A stretch of 64,000 bases of DNA from Singulisphaera sp. GP187 (lineage in GTDB: Bacteria > Planctomycetota > Planctomycetia > Isosphaerales > Isosphaeraceae): contig NZ_FSRB01000001.1 in the NCBI RefSeq assembly GCF_900129635.1, forward strand, positions 2,829,501-2,893,500. The letters run 5' to 3'. The position numbers and the translations under genes were made by a program. Below are positions 8,886-17,319 of the stretch, in pieces. The number at the start of each line of letters is the position of its first letter. Positions within the stretch are counted from its first letter, which is position 1. The notes beneath the pieces were generated by a model. That model saw only the letters and a list, made by a program, of their open reading frames with translations, was not told where the DNA came from and did not search any database.

Positions 8886-9674
8886 ATGATCCGCTCTCCG
8901 CTGGGACTTCGGCTTAATCCCGGCCGACCGATCAGGGAACAGATCCGCGAGGCCGCCACGCTTGGGGCCAAGGGGGTCGTCTTGGATGCCGTCGGCGACC
9001 TCGCGCCTGAACGGCTCTCGGAGACAGGCCGGCGTGATCTCCGGCAGATGCTCCGTTCGGTCGAGCTTTCGCTCGTCGCCGTGGGCTTGCCCACGCGCCG
9101 TCCGTTTGATACGACCGACCAGCTCGAAGACCGGCTGCGACGAGCGGAGGGCGCGTTTGCCATGGCGTTTGAGCTCGGAGCCCGCCTGGTCCTGGCCCGG
9201 ATGGGCGAGTTGCCCCCCGAGACCGATGCGACGCGGCGCGAAACCTGGATCGGAGCGCTCCGGGAACTGAGCCGACGGGCCGATCACCGAGGGATCCGCT
9301 TCACCGTCGAAACCGGGACGGAGCCGGGCGCGGCGCTGCGGCCGATCCTCGACGGGCTCGATACGATCGGGGTGGCCGCCAGCATTGATCCGGCGAGCTT
9401 GCTCGTTCGTGGGTTCGATCCCATGGAGACGACCCGCGCTCTGGGCCCCTGGGTTGCGCACGCCTACCTCAATGACGCCGCGTCCGCCGGAACCAACGTC
9501 ACCGTGTTCCGGTCGCGTGGAGACGGGTTCCCCCCCAACAGCCTTGACTGGGAAGAGTATCTCGGAGGGTTTGAAGAGATCAACTACCGTGGCTTCCTGA
9601 CCATCTGGCCCGACCCCGCGTATGAGCCCGGCCCCAAGTTTCTCGCGACCGCCGAACGGCTCAAGCGACTCTGA
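8886..9674 (+). CDS. Sugar phosphate isomerase/epimerase-like TIM barrel protein
   Basis: Protein of 262 residues with the xylose-isomerase-like TIM barrel fold (AP_endonuc_2 type). Visible barrel elements include IREQIREAATLGAKGVVLDAVG, a strand with GARLVLARMGELP, IRFTVETG and VAASIDPASLL, where Glu and Asp would be metal ligands. There is no signal peptide, so it is cytoplasmic. The start is chosen at 8886 because AAGGA lies 10 bases upstream and the fold begins there; an open frame extends 57 codons further upstream without family resemblance. The substrate is unknown. Confidence 0.78.
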   Translation: MIRSPLGLRLNPGRPIREQIREAATLGAKGVVLDAVGDLAPERLSETGRRDLRQMLRSVELSLVAVGLPTRRPFDTTDQLEDRLRRAEGAFAMAFELGARLVLARMGELPPETDATRRETWIGALRELSRRADHRGIRFTVETGTEPGAALRPILDGLDTIGVAASIDPASLLVRGFDPMETTRALGPWVAHAYLNDAASAGTNVTVFRSRGDGFPPNSLDWEEYLGGFEEINYRGFLTIWPDPAYEPGPKFLATAERLKRL

Positions 9675-9903
9675 CAGCCAGCCCGATCGGCCGACTGGGT
9701 GCTTGAACCCCGTGAGATCGCGGCTACGATGAGGTCATCGTTCCCATTCGTTGCGTCCCGCTGTTGAGAGACGCTGAGATTTCCCTGACGCGATCGCCTC
9801 CAACGGTTCAACAAAGGGACATACAACAGGCCGTCGGAGGCCTCCTTCCCTTGGTTCCGCCGCTGACGACGATCGCTTCCCCCCCGATCGATGAGGGTTC
9901 GTG

Positions 9904-10632
9904 ATGAGTTCCCCGGTCGTTGAGCGCACCTGGGTCCCCCTTTCGCCTCGAGAGCGACGGGTCTTGGGTGTCTTGGTCGAGAAGGCCAAGACAACCCCGG
10001 AGTATTACCCCCTGACCATCGCCGCGATCGTGACCGGCTGCAACCAGAAGTCGAACCGCGACCCGGTGACCGACTACGACGCCGACGACGTCGAAGATAT
10101 CTTGCAAGATCTTCGGCACAAGGGGGCGGTCATCATGGTCGAAGCGGGGGGGCGTGTCGTCCGCTGGAAGCACACCCTCTACGACTGGCTCAAGGTGAGT
10201 AAGGTCGAGCTGGCGGTCGTCGCCGAACTGCTGCTCCGTGGACCGCAAACCGAGGGCGACCTCCGCTCGCGCGCCAGCCGGATGGAACCGTTCCCCGATT
10301 TACCGGCCTTGCAAGTCGTGCTCGAAGCGTTGGCGGCGCGCGACCTGGTCATCAACCTGTCCCCACCGGGGCAAAAGCGGGGGGTCATGGTCACCCATGG
10401 CTTGTACCCTCCGCAAGAATTCGAGAAAGTTCGCACGGCCTTCGCGCAAGCCGCCATTGCCGGTGACGAAGACGAGCGACCCGTGCGGCACGCGGCTGTT
10501 CGCTCGGAACCTTCCCCTCCCGCCTGGGTCGCCGAGACGACTGCGCTTCGCGCGGAGCTTGACGTTCTGCGGAAAACGATCGAGGCCCTGGCGGCCGAGG
10601 TCCGCGACCTGAAAACCGAACTCGGAGCTTGA
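9904..10632 (+). CDS. YceH family (DUF480) winged-helix protein
   Basis: DUF480/YceH protein of 242 residues. The family has two winged-helix domains and is of unknown function. The start PLSPRERRVLGVLVEKAKTTPEYYPLT and the NQKSNRDPV segment are hallmark sequence. The C-terminus carries a predicted coiled coil (about residues 210-240, ALRAELDVLRKTIEALAAEV). A GTG lies one codon upstream, but GAGGG is spaced six bases from the ATG at 9904, which I prefer. The next gene starts 4 bp after the stop, so both are likely cotranscribed. Confidence 0.9.
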   Translation: MSSPVVERTWVPLSPRERRVLGVLVEKAKTTPEYYPLTIAAIVTGCNQKSNRDPVTDYDADDVEDILQDLRHKGAVIMVEAGGRVVRWKHTLYDWLKVSKVELAVVAELLLRGPQTEGDLRSRASRMEPFPDLPALQVVLEALAARDLVINLSPPGQKRGVMVTHGLYPPQEFEKVRTAFAQAAIAGDEDERPVRHAAVRSEPSPPAWVAETTALRAELDVLRKTIEALAAEVRDLKTELGA

Positions 10633-10636
10633 TCGT

Positions 10637-13561
10637 ATGAGTATGCCCTCTCCCGAGTCGGCGGAGCCGCAATCCGAGGCTCCGTCCCCGCCGGCCCCCG
10701 AGGGAGGACAATGGTCGCTGATCGCCCTGGTCGCCCACGACGGGGTCGAGCCGCCGGCGAACCTTTCCGACGCCGAAGCGCTCGGGACCTGGTGCGCCCT
10801 CTCCGCGCTCTGGCACCCGGCGCTGCTGGCCCAAGCACGCAAGTTGCCGCGGATCGAGTCGATCGACTCCCCCTCCGCACCCGGCCCGCACGAGCTGCGC
10901 GTGGTGGCGGCCGGAGTTCTCGATCGCCTGCCCTCGGGCTACCAGACGCAGGCTGAAGACGCCGGAACAATCCTGCTCGAGGGGGGGACCGACCGGCTCG
11001 CCCTGGTCCGCGACCTCCTCACGCGGATCGAAGCCGTCGAACCGGCCCTCGACACCGAAGACGAAGGCCTCACGACCGCGGCCAACAACTACCACGCGCT
11101 CGGGACCGCCCGTTGGATGCTCCGCGACCTGACGATCGCGATGGGACACTCCGACGGTCTGGACACCGAGAGCCTCGAACGCGAGGTGCTCGCCGGTGCA
11201 CAGGCATGGTGCCAGGGAGACCACCCGGCGGCCACCAACCGGCTGCGCGCCGCGTTCGAGTTGCTCACTCAGGCGCGCGAGCGGTTCTATCCGGTCGATG
11301 CATACGTTGTCGATCTCTGCCTGGTCGATCCTTCGACACCCCCCGGCTCATTCACCGCCGCGCTCCAGGCTCGAGCGCCGGTGACTTTCGTGGCGCCGGC
11401 CTTGGCCGTCGAGACGCTCGCCGACAGTGACCCCGAAGCCATCGCCTCGATTCGCGAGGCGATCACCGAAGGGTGGGCCGACGTTGTCGGTGGGTCATAC
11501 ACCGAGTCTGAGGAACCGCTGCTGCCGATGGAGTCGGTCCTCTGGCAGTTCCGCCGAGGCGCGGAGGTCTATCGCCGCCACCTCGACGACCGCAACGTCG
11601 AGACGCTCGTCAGGCGACGCTTCAGCCTCTACCCGGAATTGCCCCAGCTCGCGAAGCGGTTCGGGTTCCGGTTCACCGTCCACGTCGGGTTCGACGCCGG
11701 TCGATTCCCGATCCGGCCCGAAGCGAAACGGCTCTGGGAAGGGCCCGACGGCACGAACCTGGAGACTCTGACCCGCCCCCCCTTGGGCGCGGACAGGGCG
11801 GCGCAGGGGGCGTTCATCCCCTGGCGGCTGGCGAGCTCGATGAAGGAAGACCACGTCGCAACCCTCCCGTTCGTTCACTGGCCGAACCCGGTCGCCGCGT
11901 GGTACCTCGACCTGCGGAGGGTGAGCGCCTTCTCACCGGTCCTGGCGCGTTGGGTCACGCTCAATGACTACTTCCACCTGACCGATCGCCCGTTCGAGAC
12001 GTTCCGGCCCGAGCACGACGAGTATGTGACCCCTTACCTGTCTCAGGCGGTGGCCCGACGTGATGACCGGCCGATCTCCCGCAAGGCGATCCACGCCCGG
12101 CTCCGCGCTCGGCTCGATGCCCTCAATGCCACCCACGCCCTGGAGCGGGCCGTGCTCGGCACCGCACCTGACCCGACTGAGGCGGAGGCCGGCAAGGTCT
12201 CAACCTCCGACCTAGAAACGGCGCTCGAGACCGGCCGGATCGACGAGGCACGCGCCTCGCTCGAGCGTGAGGAACCGATCGCGGCCAACCGGTTAGCGGT
12301 TGCGATTCAAGGGGAGACGTCGGAGTCACGCCCCGGTTACTTCGTGCTCAATCCGCTGGGTGTGGCGCGACGGGCCGCTGTCTTGTTGCCCGACGCTGCG
12401 CTTGACCTCCGCCCCGAAGGACCGCTCCGGGCCGCGCAGTTCACCGAGGAGGGAGTCTGGGCGGTCGTTGACCTCCCGGCCTATGGCTACGCCTGGGTCC
12501 CGCGTGACGCCGACCTGGCCGCCGCCCCCATGCCGACGGGCGCGCTCTCGGTTCGCGGCCGGCTGCTTGGCAACGAGTCGATCGCGGTGGAAATCGATTC
12601 CGCGACCGGGGGAATCCGGAGCATCAGGACCCCCACCGAAGAGGTTGCGCGGCTCGGCCAGCAACTCGTCGTATCGGGGTTGGTGGCGGCGGACGGCAGC
12701 CCGGTTAGCACCAAGATGCGCGGGGAGTCGTTCGAGGTCGAGTATGGTGGCCCCGCCCTCGTCCAGGCGATTTCCCGCGGGGTCATCGTCGACCCGCGTG
12801 ACGACCGCCGGCTCGCGTCGTTTACCCAACGTTATCGGCTCTGGACCGGCCGGCCGATCCTCGAGCTCGACGTCACCCTCAGCGACCTCGATCCCGATTG
12901 GCTGGCGCGGATCGCGCAGGCCGACCCCTGGGCTGAGAACCTGGCCTGCCGCTGGGCCTGGCCCGACCCCAATTCGATGCTCAGGCGCACCTGCTTCTCC
13001 TCGCCCGAGATCACCGAGGCCGATCGGCCGGAGACGCCCGACGCGTTCGACATCTCGACCCGACGTCAGCGTACCGCACTCTTGTTCGGCAGCCTGGCCC
13101 ACCAACGGCGGCACGGCCAACGGATGCTCGACACCCTCTTGATTGCCGGTCGCGAAACCGAGCGGACCTTCCGCCTGGGCGTCGTGCTCGACCTCGAGCA
13201 CCCGTTCCACGCCTCGATGGACTTCATCGCCCCCGCGCTCGTCGTCCCGACCGAGTCGGGCCCCCCCAAGACCGGGCCGACCGGCTGGCTCTTCCAACTC
13301 GACAACAAGTCCGTCGCGGCCACCCGGGTCGAGCCGCTGGAGAACACGGGGGACAATCACGGCTGGGGGGTCGTCTTCCACCTCTTCGAGACCGCCGGCC
13401 GCCCGGTCCGCTGCCGCCTCCGCCTCTTCCGCAACCCGGTCTGGGCCCGCCAGACCGACTTTCACCACGAGTTGGTCGTCGACCTCCCGATCGAGGATGA
13501 TTCCATCCTCATCGATCTGACGCCCCACGAGATGGCGCGGATCGAGGTGACCCTGGGCTGA
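10637..13561 (+). CDS. Alpha-mannosidase-like (GH38-like) large protein
   Basis: Protein of 974 residues resembling glycoside hydrolase family 38. The N-terminal region has a Pro-rich start and a helical part; the segment around residues 275-320 (GWADVVGGSYTESEEPLLPMESVLWQ region) resembles the GH38 segment before the catalytic site. Where active GH38 enzymes carry a PD(S/T)FG motif with the nucleophile Asp, this protein reads RRRFSLYPELPQ (about residue 330), so the usual nucleophile is not visible. The C-terminal half is beta-rich, as in GH38. No signal peptide is seen. It may be a divergent or inactive family member; the function is inferred only. Four bases separate it from the YceH gene. 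Confidence 0.6.
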   Translation: MSMPSPESAEPQSEAPSPPAPEGGQWSLIALVAHDGVEPPANLSDAEALGTWCALSALWHPALLAQARKLPRIESIDSPSAPGPHELRVVAAGVLDRLPSGYQTQAEDAGTILLEGGTDRLALVRDLLTRIEAVEPALDTEDEGLTTAANNYHALGTARWMLRDLTIAMGHSDGLDTESLEREVLAGAQAWCQGDHPAATNRLRAAFELLTQARERFYPVDAYVVDLCLVDPSTPPGSFTAALQARAPVTFVAPALAVETLADSDPEAIASIREAITEGWADVVGGSYTESEEPLLPMESVLWQFRRGAEVYRRHLDDRNVETLVRRRFSLYPELPQLAKRFGFRFTVHVGFDAGRFPIRPEAKRLWEGPDGTNLETLTRPPLGADRAAQGAFIPWRLASSMKEDHVATLPFVHWPNPVAAWYLDLRRVSAFSPVLARWVTLNDYFHLTDRPFETFRPEHDEYVTPYLSQAVARRDDRPISRKAIHARLRARLDALNATHALERAVLGTAPDPTEAEAGKVSTSDLETALETGRIDEARASLEREEPIAANRLAVAIQGETSESRPGYFVLNPLGVARRAAVLLPDAALDLRPEGPLRAAQFTEEGVWAVVDLPAYGYAWVPRDADLAAAPMPTGALSVRGRLLGNESIAVEIDSATGGIRSIRTPTEEVARLGQQLVVSGLVAADGSPVSTKMRGESFEVEYGGPALVQAISRGVIVDPRDDRRLASFTQRYRLWTGRPILELDVTLSDLDPDWLARIAQADPWAENLACRWAWPDPNSMLRRTCFSSPEITEADRPETPDAFDISTRRQRTALLFGSLAHQRRHGQRMLDTLLIAGRETERTFRLGVVLDLEHPFHASMDFIAPALVVPTESGPPKTGPTGWLFQLDNKSVAATRVEPLENTGDNHGWGVVFHLFETAGRPVRCRLRLFRNPVWARQTDFHHELVVDLPIEDDSILIDLTPHEMARIEVTLG

Positions 13562-13581
13562 ACCCGGAAGCCACGGTTGTT

Positions 13582-13619
13582 AAAAAAGGCGAGCGAAGGC
13601 CACTGGCCAACGGTCGCCT
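13582..13619 (-). terminator. Terminator of the ThuA-domain gene
   Basis: Read on the minus strand, an imperfect GC-rich hairpin with outer GGCGA/TCGCC and inner GGCC/GGCC pairs is followed by six T. It lies 36 bp past the stop of the ThuA gene and between two convergent genes, so it may serve both. Confidence 0.6.
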
Positions 13620-13654
13620 CTTCACGACTTGTCCCGGGTCCTCCGATCGACGGT

Positions 13655-14428
13655 TTACTTTCCTGTCGCGACCCAGTCGATGCCTTGAACGACCATCTTC
13701 AGCAAGTTCGGGTCGCGCAGGGGGTCGTCCTTGCCCGGGCCGAAATCACGATGGCCGAGCGGGGTGTGGAAAACCCGACCGTCGCCGTAGGTTCGCGTCC
13801 AGGCGACCGGCCAGGTACCGCCGTCATGGTCGGTCGTGGCCAGAGGCTCGACCCCTTTTTGCATTTGCATGTGATAGTAAAGCTCATCCTTGATATCAAA
13901 GTCGCTGACTCCGCGCATGATCGGATCGTCGGTCTTGACGATCCTGATCTTGAACGTCGCCTTCTTCGTCTTCGAATCCGGAAGACCGACGTGCGAGAAA
14001 ACCCCGCCGAGCATCTCGCGCCACTCGGGGATCCAGTCGGGCGCGGCGTTATCGGCCCCATGGATCGACACGTAACCATGCCCTGCCTTGACGTAGTCAA
14101 GAAGAGCCTTCTGTTGATCCAAGGTGAATTTGAATTCCTCGTCGCGACGGTCAGCGTTGACGATCAGAAGGTCGTATTTCTTCATCGCGGGGGTTTCGAG
14201 GATCGACGCATCCTCGGCGAGCGTCACCTCGTAGCGACCGGTGTCTTCCAGGACGCCGGCAAGGTAGAATGCCTGGTCGCGGTATCCGTGATGGTTACGG
14301 GCGCCCCCAGTCAGCAGGAGGATCCGGGTGGCCTTCACCCCTTTGGGAACCTTCTTCTGGGCCAGGGCCGGATTGCTCGCAAGGCAAACCAGGGCCACGG
14401 TCCAGAGCAGAAATCGACGGGTACGCAC
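13655..14428 (-). CDS. Secreted ThuA-domain (trehalose-utilisation-like) protein
   Basis: Protein of 257 residues with a clear signal peptide (basic start, hydrophobic core, ALAQ cleavage site at about residue 24). The rest is a single ThuA domain, a glutamine amidotransferase-like fold frequent in planctomycetes: ILLLTGGARNHHGYRDQ, DLLIVNADRR, YVSIHGADNA and RVFHTPLGH are recognisable. The family is often linked to sugar metabolism, but no reaction is proven. The gene is single, with a terminator downstream and divergent to the secreted hypothetical gene at 14589. Confidence 0.88.
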   Translation of the reverse strand: MRTRRFLLWTVALVCLASNPALAQKKVPKGVKATRILLLTGGARNHHGYRDQAFYLAGVLEDTGRYEVTLAEDASILETPAMKKYDLLIVNADRRDEEFKFTLDQQKALLDYVKAGHGYVSIHGADNAAPDWIPEWREMLGGVFSHVGLPDSKTKKATFKIRIVKTDDPIMRGVSDFDIKDELYYHMQMQKGVEPLATTDHDGGTWPVAWTRTYGDGRVFHTPLGHRDFGPGKDDPLRDPNLLKMVVQGIDWVATGK

Positions 14429-14588
14429 GGGATCATCCTCCGCGAATCCAAAAGATAGAGCGTCCGGGTAAAAGAGTCGACGACCTTCGCATCGTAGTCG
14501 CGCCCCTCGGCGGTCGCAAGCGAGCGGCGGGGGTTCGAATCAGGCCGAGAACGGTCAGGTCATGGAACAAGCCAAGGGAGCCAGAGAT

Positions 14589-15155
14589 ATGCCAATCCGC
14601 AGCAGCCTCCTCAGACGCATCGCACTGGGCTCGATCGCAGTGGTCTTGACCAGCCTCGGGGCCGACGCCCCGCCCCAGACCATCGACGCGGGAGGGTTGA
14701 CGTTCCAGGCGCCCGGCTCCTGGAAGTCGACCAAGCCGGGCAACGCGATGCGCCGGGCCCAGATGAGTGTTGCGCCCGTCAAGGGAGACGACGAACCGGC
14801 CGAGCTCGTTCTGTTCGCATTTCCTGGAGGTGCGGGCGGAGTCGACGACAACATCAAGCGCTGGCGGACTCAGTTCAAGGAGGAGGGCGGAAACCTTCCC
14901 AAGGTCGACAAGAAGGTCGTCAAGGGCAAGAATGTCGAGGTGACGCGGGTCGAAATCGCCGGCCATTATATCGCCCCGCTCACCCCTGGCAGCCCGCAAG
15001 CGAACGATAAGCCGAACTTCCGGCTCCTCGGTGGAATCGTCCAGACCGGGGGAACCGGTTACTTTCTCAAGCTTGTCGGCCCCGACAAGACCGTCACCGC
15101 CGCGACCAAAGGGTTCGACGAACTGCTGGCGTCGATGAAGGCCGAATCCAAGTAA
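14589..15155 (+). CDS. Secreted hypothetical protein
   Basis: Protein of 188 residues with an N-terminal signal peptide ending near SLGADA. The mature part contains TIDAGGLTFQAPGSWK and AELVLFAFPGGAGG, reminiscent of small planctomycete periplasmic proteins with a PsbP-like or lipocalin-like beta fold, but I do not recognise a named family. The ATG at 14589 is preceded by AAGGGAG at eight bases; the upstream in-frame ATG at 14562 lacks such a site. A terminator-like hairpin follows. Confidence 0.68.
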   Translation: MPIRSSLLRRIALGSIAVVLTSLGADAPPQTIDAGGLTFQAPGSWKSTKPGNAMRRAQMSVAPVKGDDEPAELVLFAFPGGAGGVDDNIKRWRTQFKEEGGNLPKVDKKVVKGKNVEVTRVEIAGHYIAPLTPGSPQANDKPNFRLLGGIVQTGGTGYFLKLVGPDKTVTAATKGFDELLASMKAESK

Positions 15156-15194
15156 GCTCCGCGCTCTACCACGGTTCCTGACCAGACGGGGAGA

Positions 15195-15242
15195 GTCGCC
15201 ACCTTCGCAACCCTCGGTGGCGGCTTCCCTCCCCTTTTTTTT
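15195..15242 (+). terminator. Probable Rho-independent terminator
   Basis: Stem GTCGCCACC/GGTGGCGGC (nine pairs, one G-T) with a 12-nt loop. A run of eight T begins 10 bases after the stem, which is further than ideal. Confidence 0.5.
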
Positions 15243-15275
15243 CTTTGTTCGTCGAGCGGGGAGCGTCTCACTCCA

Positions 15276-15842
15276 ATGTCGTCGTCGACCATCGCCTGCG
15301 CCCGCTGCACGTTGGGCAATCATTACTCCAACCGTTTCTGCGTGGGTTGTGGGCTCCCGCTGGGAGCGACGGCCCCCGACGTCGAAGCCGGCCTCGATGC
15401 GCTCGGCCCTTACGAAGCCCCCGAGCCGGCCGACGCCGATGCGTCCCGCCTGATTCAAGAGATCGCGCAACGCTGTGGCTTCGAGGCCAGTCCCTCGAGC
15501 CACGGCTGGCGGTTGACCGTCCCCTTGCAACTCGACCGCCAACAGGCCGTCTACCTCGGCTACGCGGGCACCGATCCCGAAGGCCGTTCGATCCTCTCGC
15601 TCGTCTCGGTCTGCGGCCCCGCCAATGACCGCGACACCAGGATCCTCCTCAAACTCAACGCGCGAAGCGTCGAGGGGCATTTCGCGATCAAGGTGCTTCG
15701 CGGCGAAGAGTATTTCGTCGTCATCGAGAACCTCGCCACTGAGTCGGCCGAACATCTCGATGCAAGCGGCCTGGTTCGCCGCATCGCCGAAGCCGCCGAC
15801 GGCCTCGAGGATCGCCTGTCACGCGGCCTCGACCTATATTGA
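15276..15842 (+). CDS. Zinc-ribbon protein with YbjN/chaperone-like domain
   Basis: Cytoplasmic protein of 188 residues. The N-terminus has two CxxC knuckles (CARC at 8-11 and CVGC about 14 residues later), a zinc ribbon. The rest (about residues 55-185) has alternating helices and strands with GWRLTVPLQLDRQQAVYLGYAG, resembling YbjN or type III secretion chaperone-like folds. That relation is only an impression. No signal peptide or membrane segment. GGGGAG lies 12 bases before the ATG. Confidence 0.65.
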   Translation: MSSSTIACARCTLGNHYSNRFCVGCGLPLGATAPDVEAGLDALGPYEAPEPADADASRLIQEIAQRCGFEASPSSHGWRLTVPLQLDRQQAVYLGYAGTDPEGRSILSLVSVCGPANDRDTRILLKLNARSVEGHFAIKVLRGEEYFVVIENLATESAEHLDASGLVRRIAEAADGLEDRLSRGLDLY

Positions 15843-16054
15843 CCCTTTGGGAGGCCAGGAACTGGTCGTAGTTCGGGTCAACCCCAGGTCGAGCAATCTG
15901 GGTGGCGGGTCTGTACTCCATGCTCGGACCCCGTTGCGAGAGCCATTAGGAAGACCGGGGGCCGAGTCCGGATCCCAGCCACCCAGACGTGAGCCACTCG
16001 AGGGGAAACCGCTGGAAGTCGTCTGATGGGTGATCGCAATACGGAGCATCGAAG

Positions 16055-17260
16055 ATGCAGAATGCCGACACAATCTTTCGAGGCGCCAAGCTCGTCGATG
16101 GAACACCTTCGGCCCTTGTCGTCAAAAATGGCAAGTTCGTGGCGATCGGGCGGGATGCGGACGTCGGAACGTCGGCCCGTAACGTCGTGGATCTCGGCGG
16201 CGCACTTGTGGTTCCAGGCTTCGTCGAAGGCCACATTCATCTCGACATCAGTTTGTACGGCGACACCTGGAAATCCCACAAGCCATGTACCGCTGGCTTC
16301 GATGTCCGCGAGCGGGTCGAAATCCAGCGTCAGGACATGGCCGCCGCGGCGCCGATGGACGAGCGTGCCCGGAATCAACTGGATCTCTGCATCTCCAACG
16401 GCACGACCCAGATGCGTAGTCATGTAATGGTCGACGCAAGCGTTGGGTTGAAATCCCTGGAGACGATCCTGGCCGTCCGCGAGGAATATCGCGATCGGAT
16501 CGACATCCAACTTGTCGCCTTCCCGCAGAGCGGCATCATCACCTGCCCCGGTACGGCCCAATTGCTCGACGCCGCGTTCGACCTCGGCTGTGACCTGATC
16601 GGTGGTCTCGACCCCGCTTCATTCGACCGGGATACCAAGGCGCATCTCGACGTCGTCTTCGGAATCGCCGAAAAACGAGGTGTCGGCGTCGATATTCATC
16701 TGCATGAACCGAATCAGCTGGGTATCTTCGTCCTGGAGGAAATCGCGGCGCGGACGCGTGCCCTGGGCCTCCAGGGCAAGGTCGCCGTCAGCCACGCGTA
16801 CGCCCTCGGCGAGGTGCCCATCGACGTTCTCCGTCGTACCGCGCACACGCTTGCCGCGGCAGGGGTGGCGATCATGACCAATGCGCCCGGCTCCCATCCG
16901 TTTCCGCCAGTCATGGAATTGCGACAGGCGGGTGTCACGGTCTTTAGCGGCAGCGACAATATCCGCGACTCCTGGTGGCCCTATGGAGACGGCGACATGC
17001 TGGGGCGTGCCATGATGATCGGTTACCGCTCGGGGTTCTATACGGACGAGGAACTCGGAGTGGCCTTCGAACTCGTGACCGAGGAAGGTGCGAAGGCGCT
17101 TGGTCTGAGCGACTACGGCTTACGCGTCGGCGCAAGCGCGGATTTCGTCACACTCACTGCTGAGCATATTCCTGAAGCCGTTGTGTCAGTGCCGAAACCA
17201 CGCTCCGTTTACAAGGCGGGGCAATGCGTCGTCAGCAATGGCGTACAGATTCGGAAATAA
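16055..17260 (+). CDS. Cytosine deaminase-like amidohydrolase
   Basis: Metal-dependent amidohydrolase of 401 residues resembling CodA and AtzC-type deaminases. Metal and catalytic motifs are in order: HIHLD near residue 60, HLHE in the middle, SHAYAL, and SGSDN followed by DSWWPYGDGDMLG, which parallels the CodA segment around its catalytic Asp. The conserved DIQLVAFPQSGI strand also matches CodA. The predicted reaction is hydrolytic deamination of a pyrimidine or triazine-like base; substrate not determined. GGAG lies eight bases before the ATG. The gene is single; about 210 bp upstream hold nothing recognisable. Confidence 0.83.
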   Translation: MQNADTIFRGAKLVDGTPSALVVKNGKFVAIGRDADVGTSARNVVDLGGALVVPGFVEGHIHLDISLYGDTWKSHKPCTAGFDVRERVEIQRQDMAAAAPMDERARNQLDLCISNGTTQMRSHVMVDASVGLKSLETILAVREEYRDRIDIQLVAFPQSGIITCPGTAQLLDAAFDLGCDLIGGLDPASFDRDTKAHLDVVFGIAEKRGVGVDIHLHEPNQLGIFVLEEIAARTRALGLQGKVAVSHAYALGEVPIDVLRRTAHTLAAAGVAIMTNAPGSHPFPPVMELRQAGVTVFSGSDNIRDSWWPYGDGDMLGRAMMIGYRSGFYTDEELGVAFELVTEEGAKALGLSDYGLRVGASADFVTLTAEHIPEAVVSVPKPRSVYKAGQCVVSNGVQIRK

Positions 17261-17319
17261 ACATTCCTAAATCCATCGTCTCGGTTGTTGACCTGCGAGC
17301 GAAATATGCTGTGGCCCGG

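Noticed and set aside
12326..15755. Minus-strand open frames of 400 and 440 codons
   Set aside because: They overlap the GH38-like gene and the two genes at 14589-15842 in antisense, without features of their own.
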